Below are positions 8,841 through 19,696 of a DNA stretch of 64,000 bases, piece by piece. This DNA is from Thermococcus barophilus MP (GTDB lineage: Archaea > Methanobacteriota_B > Thermococci > Thermococcales > Thermococcaceae). Under the pieces are notes generated by a model. That model saw only the letters and a list, made by a program, of their open reading frames with translations. It was not told the DNA's origin and made no database searches. Position numbers and translations under genes: made by a program. Within the stretch, counting starts at the first letter, position 1. Each line of letters begins with the position of its first letter. The stretch is from positions 1,054,001 through 1,118,000 of the forward strand of contig NC_014804.1 in assembly GCF_000151105.2 (NCBI RefSeq). Direction: 5' to 3'.

Positions 8841-9536
8841 ATGGGGACACTCCTTAAAATCCAAATTCCAAACGACGAACTACATAGAAGATTAGGGGGA
8901 GGGATACCCTCGGGAAGTATAATGCTAATTGAGGGAGATAGAGGTACTGGCAAGTCTATTTTCTCCCAAAGACTTCTCTATGGATTTTTAAGGAACAATC
9001 ATACTGCTTCTTATATTTCGAGTCAGTATACAACACCCGAATTTATAAATCAAATGGAATCCTTAGGTTACAGTATTATTACGGACTTAATTAGACGACG
9101 TTTGATTTTTGTATCTGTGTATCCTCTTTTAGTCGGAGTTTCAAAAAGAGAGAAGTTCCTAACAAGATTTTTAAGTGAATCAAGAATCTGGGATAGAGAT
9201 GTTGTGATTATTGACTCAATCTCTTCCCTGCTACCAACTACTCTCGATGAAGATGAGTTGAGGAGATTGGCAGACCATATTAAAAAATTGAGCTCCCTAG
9301 GTAAGGTAATAATGCTAACAGTCAATCCCAACGATATTGATGGGGACATCTTAAGAATCTTGGAAGAAATCTCCACCATATTAGTTAGACTGCAAGTGAA
9401 AGTTTTTGGGGGAGACTTGAAGAATTCTGCGACTATTGTGAAATATAACAATGCAATGGGAATATTCCAGAAGATTATCCCATTTAGAGTAGAACCGAGA
9501 GTAGGATTTATTGTAGAAATTGCTGCGGTGGTGTAA
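8841..9536 (+). CDS. arlH: archaellum motor regulator ArlH (FlaH)
   Basis: A RecA/KaiC-family protein of 231 residues that binds ATP and docks on the ArlI hexamer. Walker A is GDRGTGKS (residues 32-39), and Walker B is the hydrophobic strand VVIIDSISSL. ATP-bound ArlH is needed for motor assembly. ATG 8841 is chosen because GGTGA at 8831-8835 is well spaced from it; GTG 8832 in the same frame is possible. The stop abuts the arlI ATG. Confidence 0.9.
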   Translation: MGTLLKIQIPNDELHRRLGGGIPSGSIMLIEGDRGTGKSIFSQRLLYGFLRNNHTASYISSQYTTPEFINQMESLGYSIITDLIRRRLIFVSVYPLLVGVSKREKFLTRFLSESRIWDRDVVIIDSISSLLPTTLDEDELRRLADHIKKLSSLGKVIMLTVNPNDIDGDILRILEEISTILVRLQVKVFGGDLKNSATIVKYNNAMGIFQKIIPFRVEPRVGFIVEIAAVV

Positions 9537-11162
9537 ATGGCTGAAAAATTCAGTGATAGCTTAGAGGTTGCAATGGCACGTAATCCCCATTTAAGGAGAT
9601 ATATAAACAGTTTTGTCAAACAAACTGGAAAGTTCCCGGAGTTTCATGTCCAGCTTAGTAGGAGCATGAAAGAAATAAAATATCCAAACATAATCTATCC
9701 TGTTGGAGATCCGATTTTTATCCATATATACGGTGATCCAAAAACAGAAAGGAAGTATATAGTCATAGAACCTCGCATAACAAGTCCCCAAGAGGAAGAA
9801 AAGTACGAGCTTATCAAGGATAAGATCTTAGAAATGGCACCTACAAAGAGAATACCCGAAGACAAAGAGGAATTCGAAATGTTTCTTGATTCCCTATTTG
9901 ATGAGGCTCTAAGTAAAGTAAGCAAAGGCGGACTGTTTAGAAGAAATACTGTAAATATCACAAGAGAAGAAGCAGAGAAATTCAGATATCTCCTAAAACG
10001 AGACATTGTTGGCATTGGACCCTTAGAACCCCTAATTCGGGATCCGTACATTGAGGATATTCACATAATCGGAGCAAATTACGTTTCTTTGGTTCACAAA
10101 ATTTTCGAGTCCTTACCTACTAACATCACATTTGGGGACAACATAAGATTAGCTGACTATTTCAAAAACTTAAGTGAGAGAATGGGAAGACCTGTAAGTG
10201 ATAAGAATCCTATAGTCGATGGTACCCTTCCAGATGGATCAAGAATTAACATCATATATAGCCCAGATGTCAGTATAAAAGGCCCCAGTGCTACTATAAG
10301 AAAGTTCTCAGCAACGCCCTTGAGTGTTGTACAGCTTGTTAATTGGAACACATTCTCTGCAGAAATTGCGGCATACTTATGGATTGCGCTTGAATATGGC
10401 ATGAGTATATTCGTATGTGGAGAAACAGCAAGTGGAAAAACTACAACGCTGAACTCTATCATTCCCTTTATCAAGCCTAATGCAAAAATTTATACTGCAG
10501 AGGACACTCCAGAGGTTGTAGTTCCACATCCTACTTGGCAGAGGCTAACCACAAGAGAAAGAGGCCCAGAAGAGTCAAGGGTTACACTATTTGATCTTCT
10601 AAAAGCAGCTTTAAGATCAAGACCAAATTATATTATTGTCGGTGAGATTAGAGGTGCAGAAGGTGCAATAGCATTTCAAGCGATGCAGACAGGACATCCC
10701 GTGCTCTCTACCTTCCACGCAGGGGATATAAAAAAGATGATTCAGCGCTTTACGGGTTCACCTATTAATGTTCCTGTCACATTTATAGACAACTTAAATA
10801 TTGCCATTTTCCAACAAGCTGTTTACGTTAGAGGGAAATTTCTGAGAAGGGTTGTCAGTGTTGTTGAGATTGAAGGTTACTACGAAGAACTTGGAGGAGT
10901 TGCTACAAGAAATGTGTTCGAATGGGATTCTGTTTCAGACAGGCACATTTTCAGAGGCATGAACAACTCATATATCCTCGAAAGGAAAATAGCAGAAGTT
11001 GCAGGATATGAAGATCCCAAAGATATATACAACGAACTGTTCTTGAGGGCAAGAATAATCAAAAGGATGATAGAATTAGGCATAATGGACTATTACTCGG
11101 TTTACAGGGAGATTAAGAATTTCTATGAGAAGGGAATAGAGGGATTAAGCTTTAGGCTATGA
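9537..11162 (+). CDS. arlI: archaellum motor ATPase ArlI (FlaI)
   Basis: A 541-residue hexameric secretion/rotation ATPase of the PilT/VirB11 class. The N-terminal domain is family-typical. The C-terminal domain has Walker A GETASGKT (about residues 295-302), an aspartate box YTAEDTPE, Walker B with the GEIRGAEG signature (about 367) and the His box STFHAGD (about 391). It powers both filament assembly and rotation with ArlJ. It begins directly after the arlH stop and is followed by arlJ after nine bases. Confidence 0.95.
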   Translation: MAEKFSDSLEVAMARNPHLRRYINSFVKQTGKFPEFHVQLSRSMKEIKYPNIIYPVGDPIFIHIYGDPKTERKYIVIEPRITSPQEEEKYELIKDKILEMAPTKRIPEDKEEFEMFLDSLFDEALSKVSKGGLFRRNTVNITREEAEKFRYLLKRDIVGIGPLEPLIRDPYIEDIHIIGANYVSLVHKIFESLPTNITFGDNIRLADYFKNLSERMGRPVSDKNPIVDGTLPDGSRINIIYSPDVSIKGPSATIRKFSATPLSVVQLVNWNTFSAEIAAYLWIALEYGMSIFVCGETASGKTTTLNSIIPFIKPNAKIYTAEDTPEVVVPHPTWQRLTTRERGPEESRVTLFDLLKAALRSRPNYIIVGEIRGAEGAIAFQAMQTGHPVLSTFHAGDIKKMIQRFTGSPINVPVTFIDNLNIAIFQQAVYVRGKFLRRVVSVVEIEGYYEELGGVATRNVFEWDSVSDRHIFRGMNNSYILERKIAEVAGYEDPKDIYNELFLRARIIKRMIELGIMDYYSVYREIKNFYEKGIEGLSFRL

Positions 11163-11171
11163 GGTGATAAT

Positions 11172-12881
11172 GTGGGAAGGAAAAAGGCTGGAATATTTAC
11201 CCAGTCAGATTTGACAATAAGAAGTTACCTGAAGGCAGTATTAGGGCCGAGCATAGCTATTTCAGTGGTTCTCTTCATCATAATATCGATTGCTCCACGC
11301 TTTGTAGGTATTCCCCACATGGTAAGCATAGCCCTCTATGCAATACCGTTACTGCCTTTGATTTATGCTGTCTCGTACCCCTACGCAAAAGCAAGCAGTA
11401 AAAAAGTTAAAATAAACTCAAAGATACCATATTTTGCTACATATTTCGCAGTTCTATCCACAAGCGATGTGAGTAGAAGTGATTTGATATGGAATTTATC
11501 TACAGAGCAAATCTTAGAACCCATTGCAACAGATATGAAGAAAGTTTACTACTTAATAGCCAAGCTTCATCGTGGAATGCCCGAAGCACTGAGATTTCTT
11601 GCAAAAAGAACACCAAGCAAAGTTTTTTCTGATTTTCTTGAAAGGCTGGCATATTCATTGGACAGTGGTGTTGAACTAAAAGACTATCTGCTCCAAGAAC
11701 AGAAAACTGTTATGGATGATTATGAAACATTCTATGAGAATGCCCTCTATGATTTAGATGTATTTAAGGAGATCTACTCGTCACTCATAATTTCTGTCGT
11801 GTTTATGGTTACATTTGTCATAATTGGTCCAATAATAACAGGCCAAGATATTGTGAGCCTTAGTATTTTTATGTTTGTACTTATCTTGGCCACGGAAATT
11901 GGTGTTTTGGTAGTTATAAAGCATAAAATGCCCGAAGACAAAATATGGTCAGAAACTGCAATGATACCTATTCGCAAGTCAAAAATAATTAAAGCAGCTA
12001 TAATATCAATTATTGGAATGATAATAATGGCAATTTTATACATCTTTGTAATAAAGCCAAGGTTTGACGTGCCTCTTCTTATGAGTATTGCAGTAGTCTT
12101 AACCCCTCTGGCATATGTTGGTAAGGTTATTGGAAATGAAGAGGAGAGCATAATTATAAAAGATGAAAACTTCCCAGCATTTATAAGGAGTTTAAGCTCG
12201 TCATTGGCAGCGAGTGGTGCTTCTCTTCATCTCGTTCTCAAGTATCTTAGCTCTCATGACTTTGGAACATTAACCCATGACATACGAAATCTTTACCGCA
12301 GAGTTGCCATGAGAATAAATGATTCAAGGGCATGGGATTATTTTGTTTCAGATACAGGGAGCTGGCTTATAAGCATATTTTCAGAGATATTTAAAAAGAG
12401 CATAAAACTTGGAGCAGAACCAGATTACGTGGGTATGGTAATTTCGAGAAACTTTGAGCGTCTTGTTAGACTCAGAAGGAAGAGACAACAAAATGTAGCC
12501 AGTTTCAAAGGTGTGATTTATGGGATTACAGGAGCTTTTGCATTTTCAGTTGCAGCAGCATTCCAAGTTGCCGTATACATGAATTACCTGTTCTCAAATA
12601 TACAGGTCAGCGGAGAGTTTCTACAAAGCATAATATTTGTACCGTCTTCAAGCGGCTTACGGCTAACGAGTTATATTTTAGTTGCAATTCTCTTGCTTCA
12701 TGCTTTTTTATCTTCCTTCTCAATAAAATTAGCAGATGGGGGGCATTTAGGGATCTCAATTTATCATTTTGTCATATTAACATGGATTGCTGCTCTCTCA
12801 ATGTATATCGGAGAGCTTGCCATGAAAAAGATGATGACATTTGCAGGAATACTCTGGCCACTTTTGGGGGTGATTCTATGA
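11172..12881 (+). CDS. arlJ: archaellum membrane platform protein ArlJ (FlaJ)
   Basis: A 569-residue polytopic membrane protein of the T2SF/GspF class that forms the platform under the filament. Membrane segments appear near residues 25-75, 210-255, 270-330 and 450-565, and two cytosolic basic helical domains lie between them. GTG 11172 follows GAGGTGA; the nearby ATG is in another frame. The stop overlaps the next gene's start as ATGA, so the downstream secreted protein is translationally coupled to the motor genes. Confidence 0.92.
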   Translation: MGRKKAGIFTQSDLTIRSYLKAVLGPSIAISVVLFIIISIAPRFVGIPHMVSIALYAIPLLPLIYAVSYPYAKASSKKVKINSKIPYFATYFAVLSTSDVSRSDLIWNLSTEQILEPIATDMKKVYYLIAKLHRGMPEALRFLAKRTPSKVFSDFLERLAYSLDSGVELKDYLLQEQKTVMDDYETFYENALYDLDVFKEIYSSLIISVVFMVTFVIIGPIITGQDIVSLSIFMFVLILATEIGVLVVIKHKMPEDKIWSETAMIPIRKSKIIKAAIISIIGMIIMAILYIFVIKPRFDVPLLMSIAVVLTPLAYVGKVIGNEEESIIIKDENFPAFIRSLSSSLAASGASLHLVLKYLSSHDFGTLTHDIRNLYRRVAMRINDSRAWDYFVSDTGSWLISIFSEIFKKSIKLGAEPDYVGMVISRNFERLVRLRRKRQQNVASFKGVIYGITGAFAFSVAAAFQVAVYMNYLFSNIQVSGEFLQSIIFVPSSSGLRLTSYILVAILLLHAFLSSFSIKLADGGHLGISIYHFVILTWIAALSMYIGELAMKKMMTFAGILWPLLGVIL

Positions 12882-14815
12882 GAAAAGTCTTTTTAGCTGT
12901 TGTAATCTTTCTTATTTCCCTTCCACAAACAATAGCAGACTCTGTATTCTACGGATGGGTACAAATACCAACGACAATAACGATTGGAAGCACACAAATA
13001 ATGCTTAAAGATATATCTGGGGTAGATGGTTCAATTTTTGCCGTATTTAAGGATGACAAAGACTCCAACATAGAAATCCTCCCACTTAGTAACTATATCC
13101 ATTGGGAGGAATACAATCTCAGCTCCGAATATGTGCTACTAATAAATGAGAAAGGATACGCAAAACTGAAGCTCAACTTCCCATACTTGCTTGAGGGAGA
13201 AACCATGCGCTTTGGAGATTACAAAATATATTTGAAGTCTGTGACAAAAAAGCAAGCACAGTTGGAGCTGAGTTATAAAAATATTACAAGAAAATTTACA
13301 TACAAAGGAGGGGAAATAAATTTCGAAAATCTAAAGCTTTCTTTGATATTAGCCCCGACAATTTTTGATGGGTATATATCTAGAGGATATCCAAAAAAAA
13401 TAGATGAATGGAGCATAACTTTTGTGTCATATAATATCACAAAAGAAGACGGCATATTAAAGGAAATTGTTGAGCTCAAAATTAATCAAAAAACTTACTG
13501 GAGTGAAGTTGGAGATGTCCTTGAGGCCGAAGGGCTTAGAATAGAAATAAAGGATTTAGTTGGATCTACCTATTTGAGGATGGAGGTAGAACTTAAAGGT
13601 GCCTACCTTAACATTAGCTTAACTCCCTATTTTGAAAGCTGGCTAAGTGAAGGAAAAACAACCAAAATTGGACCCTATATTGTAAAAATAGAGAAAATAT
13701 TCTCTGATCAAGCATATGTTTCAATTAAAAATCCTTGTGGGATGCCACTCAAAAGCGGTTTAGTTAAAATTGACAAGTTTTCACGCATGCTTTCATATGA
13801 CGGAATTTCAGTAGGATTCATTGAAACAAAGGAGGAAAATGGAGAAAAAAAGGTCAAGACCGTAATTATCATAGATAATGAAAAGATACCAAAAATTGAA
13901 GATGTTGCCTTTCTCAATGTTTCCTATGAAGTGCCGACCAGAGCTACACAGTACAGCACTTTTGAAACTAAGGTTATATTAGAAAACACTGGAAAAAGCG
14001 ATCTTAGATATGTCGAGATACTTCCAAATGTCTCAAAAATATTCTCTATTGTAAATAACTATCCGAGATACATTCCCACAATCAAAAGAGGAGAGAAAAT
14101 TGAGCTTACCCTCGTACTACAATCCCAAGCTTATGGAAATTTAACAGTGGGGAACATCAGAGTACTGGCACATGCTCCTTACGAGCTTTCATGCTATGGT
14201 GTAGGAGAAGTTGAATTTTCTTCAGAAACAAAAAGAGTAGAAATTCTAAAAGCAGAGCCAAACTATAGCATTGATGTAAGGACTTTAAACGGAACAGTCG
14301 GGAGTCCTATTCCACTTAATATTACGATAGCAAATTTAGGTAATGTAGATAGCCCGTTTGATTTGACTGTTGCGCTCCCAAAGGAATTCGGTGTTGTCGC
14401 AGAGAACTTTACGATATACAGAAAGTGGCTTCACTTAAGGGATACCTTAAAACCTGGTACCTCAAAGACATATAAAATGTTCTTAATCTCCACAAAAGAG
14501 GGACAGTACGAAGTGGAAGTTTTAGTAAAAAGCTTTGGAAAGTTATTCCAAAAATCTACAACATTAACAGTAACCTCATTAGTGAAGGAACATACTGAGA
14601 ATATTTTATTAAATCAAAATGTCACATGTACCCCAAAAGTCATAGAAAGAGTTGTAGAGGTTTCCAAGATTACCCAACAAAACAGCACTGTTACAGTGGA
14701 ACCTGTTTCACTGAAGTGGAAAATTGTGTATGGTGGAGGATTCTTTGTAGGTGGAGTAATATTTATTTTAGCCCTGGCATGGATAGCAGCGAAATTGGAA
14801 GAACGGAAGGAATAG
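12878..14815 (+). CDS. secreted, C-terminally membrane-anchored protein coupled to the archaellum operon
   Basis: A 645-residue protein of unknown function. It has a signal peptide (MRKVFLAVVIFLISLPQTIA), a long beta-rich ectodomain, two Ig-like CARDB/NEW3-type modules near residues 350-560 (FETKVILENTGKSDLRYVEI and PIPLNITIANLGNVDSPFDL), and a C-terminal membrane helix followed by a short basic tail. The layout is that of S-layer-associated proteins facing outward. ATG 12878 overlaps the arlJ stop. It may be a stator, sheath or S-layer adaptor for the archaellum, but only the position supports that. Its codon use matches the AT-rich neighbours, unlike the flagellin. Confidence 0.7.
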   Translation: MRKVFLAVVIFLISLPQTIADSVFYGWVQIPTTITIGSTQIMLKDISGVDGSIFAVFKDDKDSNIEILPLSNYIHWEEYNLSSEYVLLINEKGYAKLKLNFPYLLEGETMRFGDYKIYLKSVTKKQAQLELSYKNITRKFTYKGGEINFENLKLSLILAPTIFDGYISRGYPKKIDEWSITFVSYNITKEDGILKEIVELKINQKTYWSEVGDVLEAEGLRIEIKDLVGSTYLRMEVELKGAYLNISLTPYFESWLSEGKTTKIGPYIVKIEKIFSDQAYVSIKNPCGMPLKSGLVKIDKFSRMLSYDGISVGFIETKEENGEKKVKTVIIIDNEKIPKIEDVAFLNVSYEVPTRATQYSTFETKVILENTGKSDLRYVEILPNVSKIFSIVNNYPRYIPTIKRGEKIELTLVLQSQAYGNLTVGNIRVLAHAPYELSCYGVGEVEFSSETKRVEILKAEPNYSIDVRTLNGTVGSPIPLNITIANLGNVDSPFDLTVALPKEFGVVAENFTIYRKWLHLRDTLKPGTSKTYKMFLISTKEGQYEVEVLVKSFGKLFQKSTTLTVTSLVKEHTENILLNQNVTCTPKVIERVVEVSKITQQNSTVTVEPVSLKWKIVYGGGFFVGGVIFILALAWIAAKLEERKE

Positions 14816-14874
14816 CAGTATAGCTCAACCTAAGTATTATAAACCCTCTCCCTTTCTTTCCTTTAGGTGAGAAG

Positions 14875-16767
14875 ATGAGAAGAGGTCCAGTATTTTTAGG
14901 GAAAGCTTATATTCACTGGTGTGAGAAGTGCAATGTTCCTCTAATCAGCGAAAAGTGTGACGTTCATGGAAAAGAGGGAGTTTTCAAATTAGATTTAACT
15001 CCCCCAGCAGATGTTAGATTCGCTTTTGAAAAAGATTTAGAATTCATCAAGAGGGAGTTTAAAAAGCACTATGGTGTTAATATCGGCGAGATAATTGATG
15101 GAAAGATAGTTCTCCTGAATAAAACTCCGGGAGAGGATGATATCTACGAGATAATACTTGATGGTTACATTTTTGGATGGCTACGCTTTGACCCATTAGA
15201 ACTTAAATGGAAGCCAGGGCTTAAGGTTGAAGGAGCGATTGCACTTTGGAAGCGCTTTGGAAAGAATATGAGAAAATGGGTTGTTGTAGATGAAGGTGCT
15301 GTGGAGCCAATAAAGAAAGGTGCAAATGTTCTGCCTGTAGGCATAATTGAAGCTGATCCCTCAATTAAGATAGGAGACGACGTCATAATTGTGAGTGAAA
15401 GTGGAGAAGTAATTGCTACGGGAATAGCAAAGAAAGACTATGAACAGCTTATAAATCCAAAAGAGAGAGGAACAGGCATTAAAACGAGGCACCAGAGAAA
15501 CATTAAGTACAGAGAGGGAAAAAATGCCACCATTGATGATGTGATCAGAGCTAACAAATCAGCACTTGAAGAAAGGGTTGGAGAAGCAAGAGAGTTTATG
15601 AGAAGGACTGCTGAGAAGATAAAGCTTCCAATGGCTGTTGCATTTTCTGGGGGCAAAGATAGTCTGGCTGTTCTTGGACTGATGCTTGAGGAATTTGAAG
15701 AGGGTTTTACGATTTTCTTCAACAACACAGGGATAGAATTCCCAGAGACTCTGCAGTACATTGAGGAAATGAAAAAAGAGCTTAAAGACAAAAATATTGA
15801 GTTTATAGTCGCCGATGCTAAAGACGCTTTCTGGCATGCTATAAATGTCTTTTCTCCGCCTGGAAGAGACTATCGCTGGTGCTGTAAGGTCACAAAACTC
15901 GGCCCTATAACGCTGACAATCAAAAAACACTACCCTCAGGGTGTTTTGATGTTTGTGGGACAGAGAAAATATGAGAGCATTCAGAGATACAAGCAGCCAA
16001 GAATTTGGAAAAATCCCTGGGTGCCCAATGAGATAGGAGCCTCTCCAATATTTCACTGGAACGCCCTTGAAGTCTGGCTTTACATATTCTCAAGGAAGCT
16101 GAAGTATAATCCACTGTATGAACACCGTTTGGACAGAATCGGATGCTTCCTATGTCCGAGCTCATCTTTAGCTGAAATTTATACTCTTAAGGAGGAGAAA
16201 TCAGGGCTGTGGGATAAATGGGAAGAAGAACTCGAAAAATGGAGGAAGCGTCTTAATCTTCCTAAAGAATGGATAACCTACGGGTTCTGGAGATGGAAGC
16301 AGCTTAGCAGAGGACAAAAGATGTTGGCAGAGCAGCTTGGAATTGATCTCCCAGAGAAGAGAGTCTGGGAACCTGTGAAGTATTCAATTGAAGAGCACGA
16401 AAATGGGTATTTAGTAAAGCTAAACACAGCAATAAACTTGGAGAGGATTAAAGAAGTTGCCCCCATTCTTGGTGAAGTCGAAATAGGGGAAAATTACATA
16501 AAGGTCAGCGAAATAGTTTTCAGAGAAGAGGGAATATTTGCTCCTGAACGGAGAGAAGGCATTCAGGCATACTATCTTATTAAGAGAGCCTATGAATGTG
16601 TTGGCTGTGGAGTTTGTGTTGGAAGATGCAAAGAAAATGCACTGAGCATAAATCCAAAGACGAGAAAAATTGTCGTTGATTATGGAAGATGCATTCACTG
16701 TAGGGAGTGTATGGAGGTATGTCCCCTGTTGAAAATCAAAAATCCAAGAGAAGGAAGTCAGCTTTAA
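14875..16767 (+). CDS. PUA / PAPS-reductase-like PP-loop / diferredoxin fusion protein
   Basis: A 630-residue multidomain protein. A zinc-ribbon-like start (CEKC at about 17-20, then C and H) is followed by a PUA-like RNA-binding region near 110-200. A PP-loop ATPase domain of the PAPS reductase family has SGGKDS at about 257-262, WCCKVTKLGP near 330 and RIGCFLCPSS near 423. Two 4Fe-4S ferredoxin motifs close it: CVGCGVCVGRC near 577 and CIHCRECMEVC near 608. The PUA domain, the PP loop and the clusters together suggest sulfur or redox chemistry on RNA rather than classical sulfate reduction; that is inference. A TATA-like ATTATAAAC lies upstream. The end overlaps the next gene. Confidence 0.75.
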   Translation: MRRGPVFLGKAYIHWCEKCNVPLISEKCDVHGKEGVFKLDLTPPADVRFAFEKDLEFIKREFKKHYGVNIGEIIDGKIVLLNKTPGEDDIYEIILDGYIFGWLRFDPLELKWKPGLKVEGAIALWKRFGKNMRKWVVVDEGAVEPIKKGANVLPVGIIEADPSIKIGDDVIIVSESGEVIATGIAKKDYEQLINPKERGTGIKTRHQRNIKYREGKNATIDDVIRANKSALEERVGEAREFMRRTAEKIKLPMAVAFSGGKDSLAVLGLMLEEFEEGFTIFFNNTGIEFPETLQYIEEMKKELKDKNIEFIVADAKDAFWHAINVFSPPGRDYRWCCKVTKLGPITLTIKKHYPQGVLMFVGQRKYESIQRYKQPRIWKNPWVPNEIGASPIFHWNALEVWLYIFSRKLKYNPLYEHRLDRIGCFLCPSSSLAEIYTLKEEKSGLWDKWEEELEKWRKRLNLPKEWITYGFWRWKQLSRGQKMLAEQLGIDLPEKRVWEPVKYSIEEHENGYLVKLNTAINLERIKEVAPILGEVEIGENYIKVSEIVFREEGIFAPERREGIQAYYLIKRAYECVGCGVCVGRCKENALSINPKTRKIVVDYGRCIHCRECMEVCPLLKIKNPREGSQL

Positions 16768-17651
16768 TCATAATGCTATTTGTTATTTTCCTTCTTCCGT
16801 TTGCTTCTTCCCAAGGGGAATATGACTACAACATTGAAAGCTACTCAATTTATTTTGATATAGTTAATGACAACACAATAAAGGAAACGATTGAAATCAG
16901 TTTAACAGCAAATACAAACTTCAGCAGGTATGTCTTTTACTCGGACTACCCCATAGAAAACCCTGATGCAATAGTTAAAATCAATGGAGAGATGAAGATT
17001 GTGAATGTAAGCGTGAGTAAAATAGTCGGCGGGATAAATGCCGTGTATGTAAAATTTCCACCAGTTAAAAAAGGGGATCGTATTACAATCAAAATAAGCT
17101 TTTATTCTTCTGGGATGCTGCAAAATGTTCAGAATAAAAAGCAATTTGCTTATTATATAAGATTCAATCAGCCTGTCAATCTTTTCTATGTAAGACTGTT
17201 TATTCCAAAAGGATATGCAATTCTCTCCCCGATAATACCATCTCCGGACATGGTAGAAAGCTCAGAAAACAGACTTGTCTTGGAATGGAGAAGAGAGAAC
17301 ATTAAGGCAGGGGAGGAGTTCTATTTCATAGTTGGATTTTCCGGTGAAATCAAGGGATTTTCCCCTCTGTGGCTTGTGGTGATATTTGTATCTGCATTTG
17401 CGGGAGGATTCTTTGCGGGAATGCTATATAAGGAGAGGAAAGGTAAAGAGAAAGTGGAGGTACTTAGGAGCGATGAAGAGAAAGTCATTGAACTCTTAAA
17501 GAATGGGCCTGTTTTGCAAAGTGAACTCGTTAAAAAGCTTGGTGTCTCAAAGGCAAAGGTCAGCCTTCTCCTAAAAGATATGGAGAAAAAAGGACTAATC
17601 GAGCGTGTTAAAGAGGGTAGAAGTTACCTCGTTAGACTCAAAGAAAGCTAA
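16719..17651 (+). CDS. membrane-bound winged-helix protein with extracellular sensor-like domain
   Basis: About 310 residues. It has a signal peptide or signal anchor (ALIIMLFVIFLLPFASS), an extracytoplasmic beta-rich domain of about 180 residues, one membrane helix (LWLVVIFVSAFAGGFFAGML) and a cytosolic winged helix of the MarR/ArsR type (QSELVKKLGVSKAKVSLLLK, then a wing). This is the layout of a one-component transmembrane regulator that reads an outside signal and binds DNA at the membrane. The frame opens inside the previous gene; ATG 16719 or GTG 16707 could start it. Overlap with the PP-loop fusion implies one transcript. Ligand and target are unknown. Confidence 0.7.
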   Translation: MSPVENQKSKRRKSALIIMLFVIFLLPFASSQGEYDYNIESYSIYFDIVNDNTIKETIEISLTANTNFSRYVFYSDYPIENPDAIVKINGEMKIVNVSVSKIVGGINAVYVKFPPVKKGDRITIKISFYSSGMLQNVQNKKQFAYYIRFNQPVNLFYVRLFIPKGYAILSPIIPSPDMVESSENRLVLEWRRENIKAGEEFYFIVGFSGEIKGFSPLWLVVIFVSAFAGGFFAGMLYKERKGKEKVEVLRSDEEKVIELLKNGPVLQSELVKKLGVSKAKVSLLLKDMEKKGLIERVKEGRSYLVRLKES

Positions 17652-17699
17652 GGTTTATAAACCATGGAAATTAGCTCATAAAACTGCGAGGTGAATGAA

Positions 17700-19011
<1,312 letters not shown>

Positions 19012-19012
19012 A

Positions 19013-19651
19013 GTGGAAATTAGACTAATAGCTTTTGATTTAGAGGGAACATTAGTAAAATCAAAGTCAAGCTGGGTAGAACTGCACAAGCGCTTTGGTA
19101 CTTGGGATAAGGGAAGAGAATATGCCGAGAGATTTTTCAGAGGAGAGTTTGACTATCAAACATGGGCGGATTTGGATGCATCTCTCTGGAAAGGACGTAA
19201 GAGGGAGGAAATACTGGAGTGGGCAAATTCTGTTGAGTACATGGATGGAGTTAAAGAGCTCTTTGAATTTTTGAGAGAGAACAACTTTAAAATCGCCATA
19301 ATCAGCGGGGGTTTAATGTGTCTTGCAAAGAGGGTCGCAGATGAGCTTAACGCAGATTATGTGTTTGCAAATGAGCTCATTTTTGATGAAGAGGGCAGGG
19401 TAACAGGAAAAGTCATTGCAAGGGTTGATTTCCAGAATAAAGGAGAAATTCTGGCAAAGCTAAAAGAAGACCTCAAGCCTTCATTAACAATAGCTGTGGG
19501 AGATGGACACAACGACATTGCGATGTTCAAAGTGGCTGATGTCAGCATAGCGGTAAATCCTCACGAAGGTGTTGAAGGTGATTATGTTGCAAATGACTTG
19601 AAAGAAGTGATAGAAATCATCAGAAAGATTTTAGAAGAAAGAGGTCAGTGA
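19013..19651 (+). CDS. HAD phosphatase, SerB-like
   Basis: A 212-residue HAD-superfamily hydrolase. Motif I is FDLEGTLV, with Glu at the second acidic position in place of the usual Asp. IISGGL is motif II, and GDGHNDIAMF supplies the motif IV acids. The cap is the small helical type of phosphoserine phosphatases (subclass IB). Whether the substrate is phosphoserine is unproven, and the Glu variant suggests another substrate is possible. GTG 19013 follows GGAGGGA at 19001. Its 3' end overlaps a C/D guide RNA on the other strand. Confidence 0.75.
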   Translation: MEIRLIAFDLEGTLVKSKSSWVELHKRFGTWDKGREYAERFFRGEFDYQTWADLDASLWKGRKREEILEWANSVEYMDGVKELFEFLRENNFKIAIISGGLMCLAKRVADELNADYVFANELIFDEEGRVTGKVIARVDFQNKGEILAKLKEDLKPSLTIAVGDGHNDIAMFKVADVSIAVNPHEGVEGDYVANDLKEVIEIIRKILEERGQ

Positions 19652-19694
19652 AGGGCGTGCTCATCACTCTTCAGCAAAGCAAAAGCTCATCATC
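19644..19694 (-). ncRNA. C/D box guide RNA
   Basis: On the minus strand the order is C box ATGATGA (19693-19687), 12-nt guide GCTTTTGCTTTG, D' box CTGA (19674-19671), AGA, C' box GTGATGA (19667-19661), 12-nt guide GCACGCCCTTCA and D box CTGA (19648-19645). The box spacing is exactly that of archaeal 2'-O-methylation guides that assemble with L7Ae, Nop5 and fibrillarin. The D box overlaps the last codons of the plus-strand HAD gene. Targets were not assigned. Confidence 0.88.
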
Positions 19695-19696
19695 CC

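Noticed and set aside
12782-12877. Upstream extension of the secreted protein after arlJ
   Set aside because: The extra residues lie inside arlJ and would precede a proper signal peptide; ATG 12878 overlaps the arlJ stop in the usual way.
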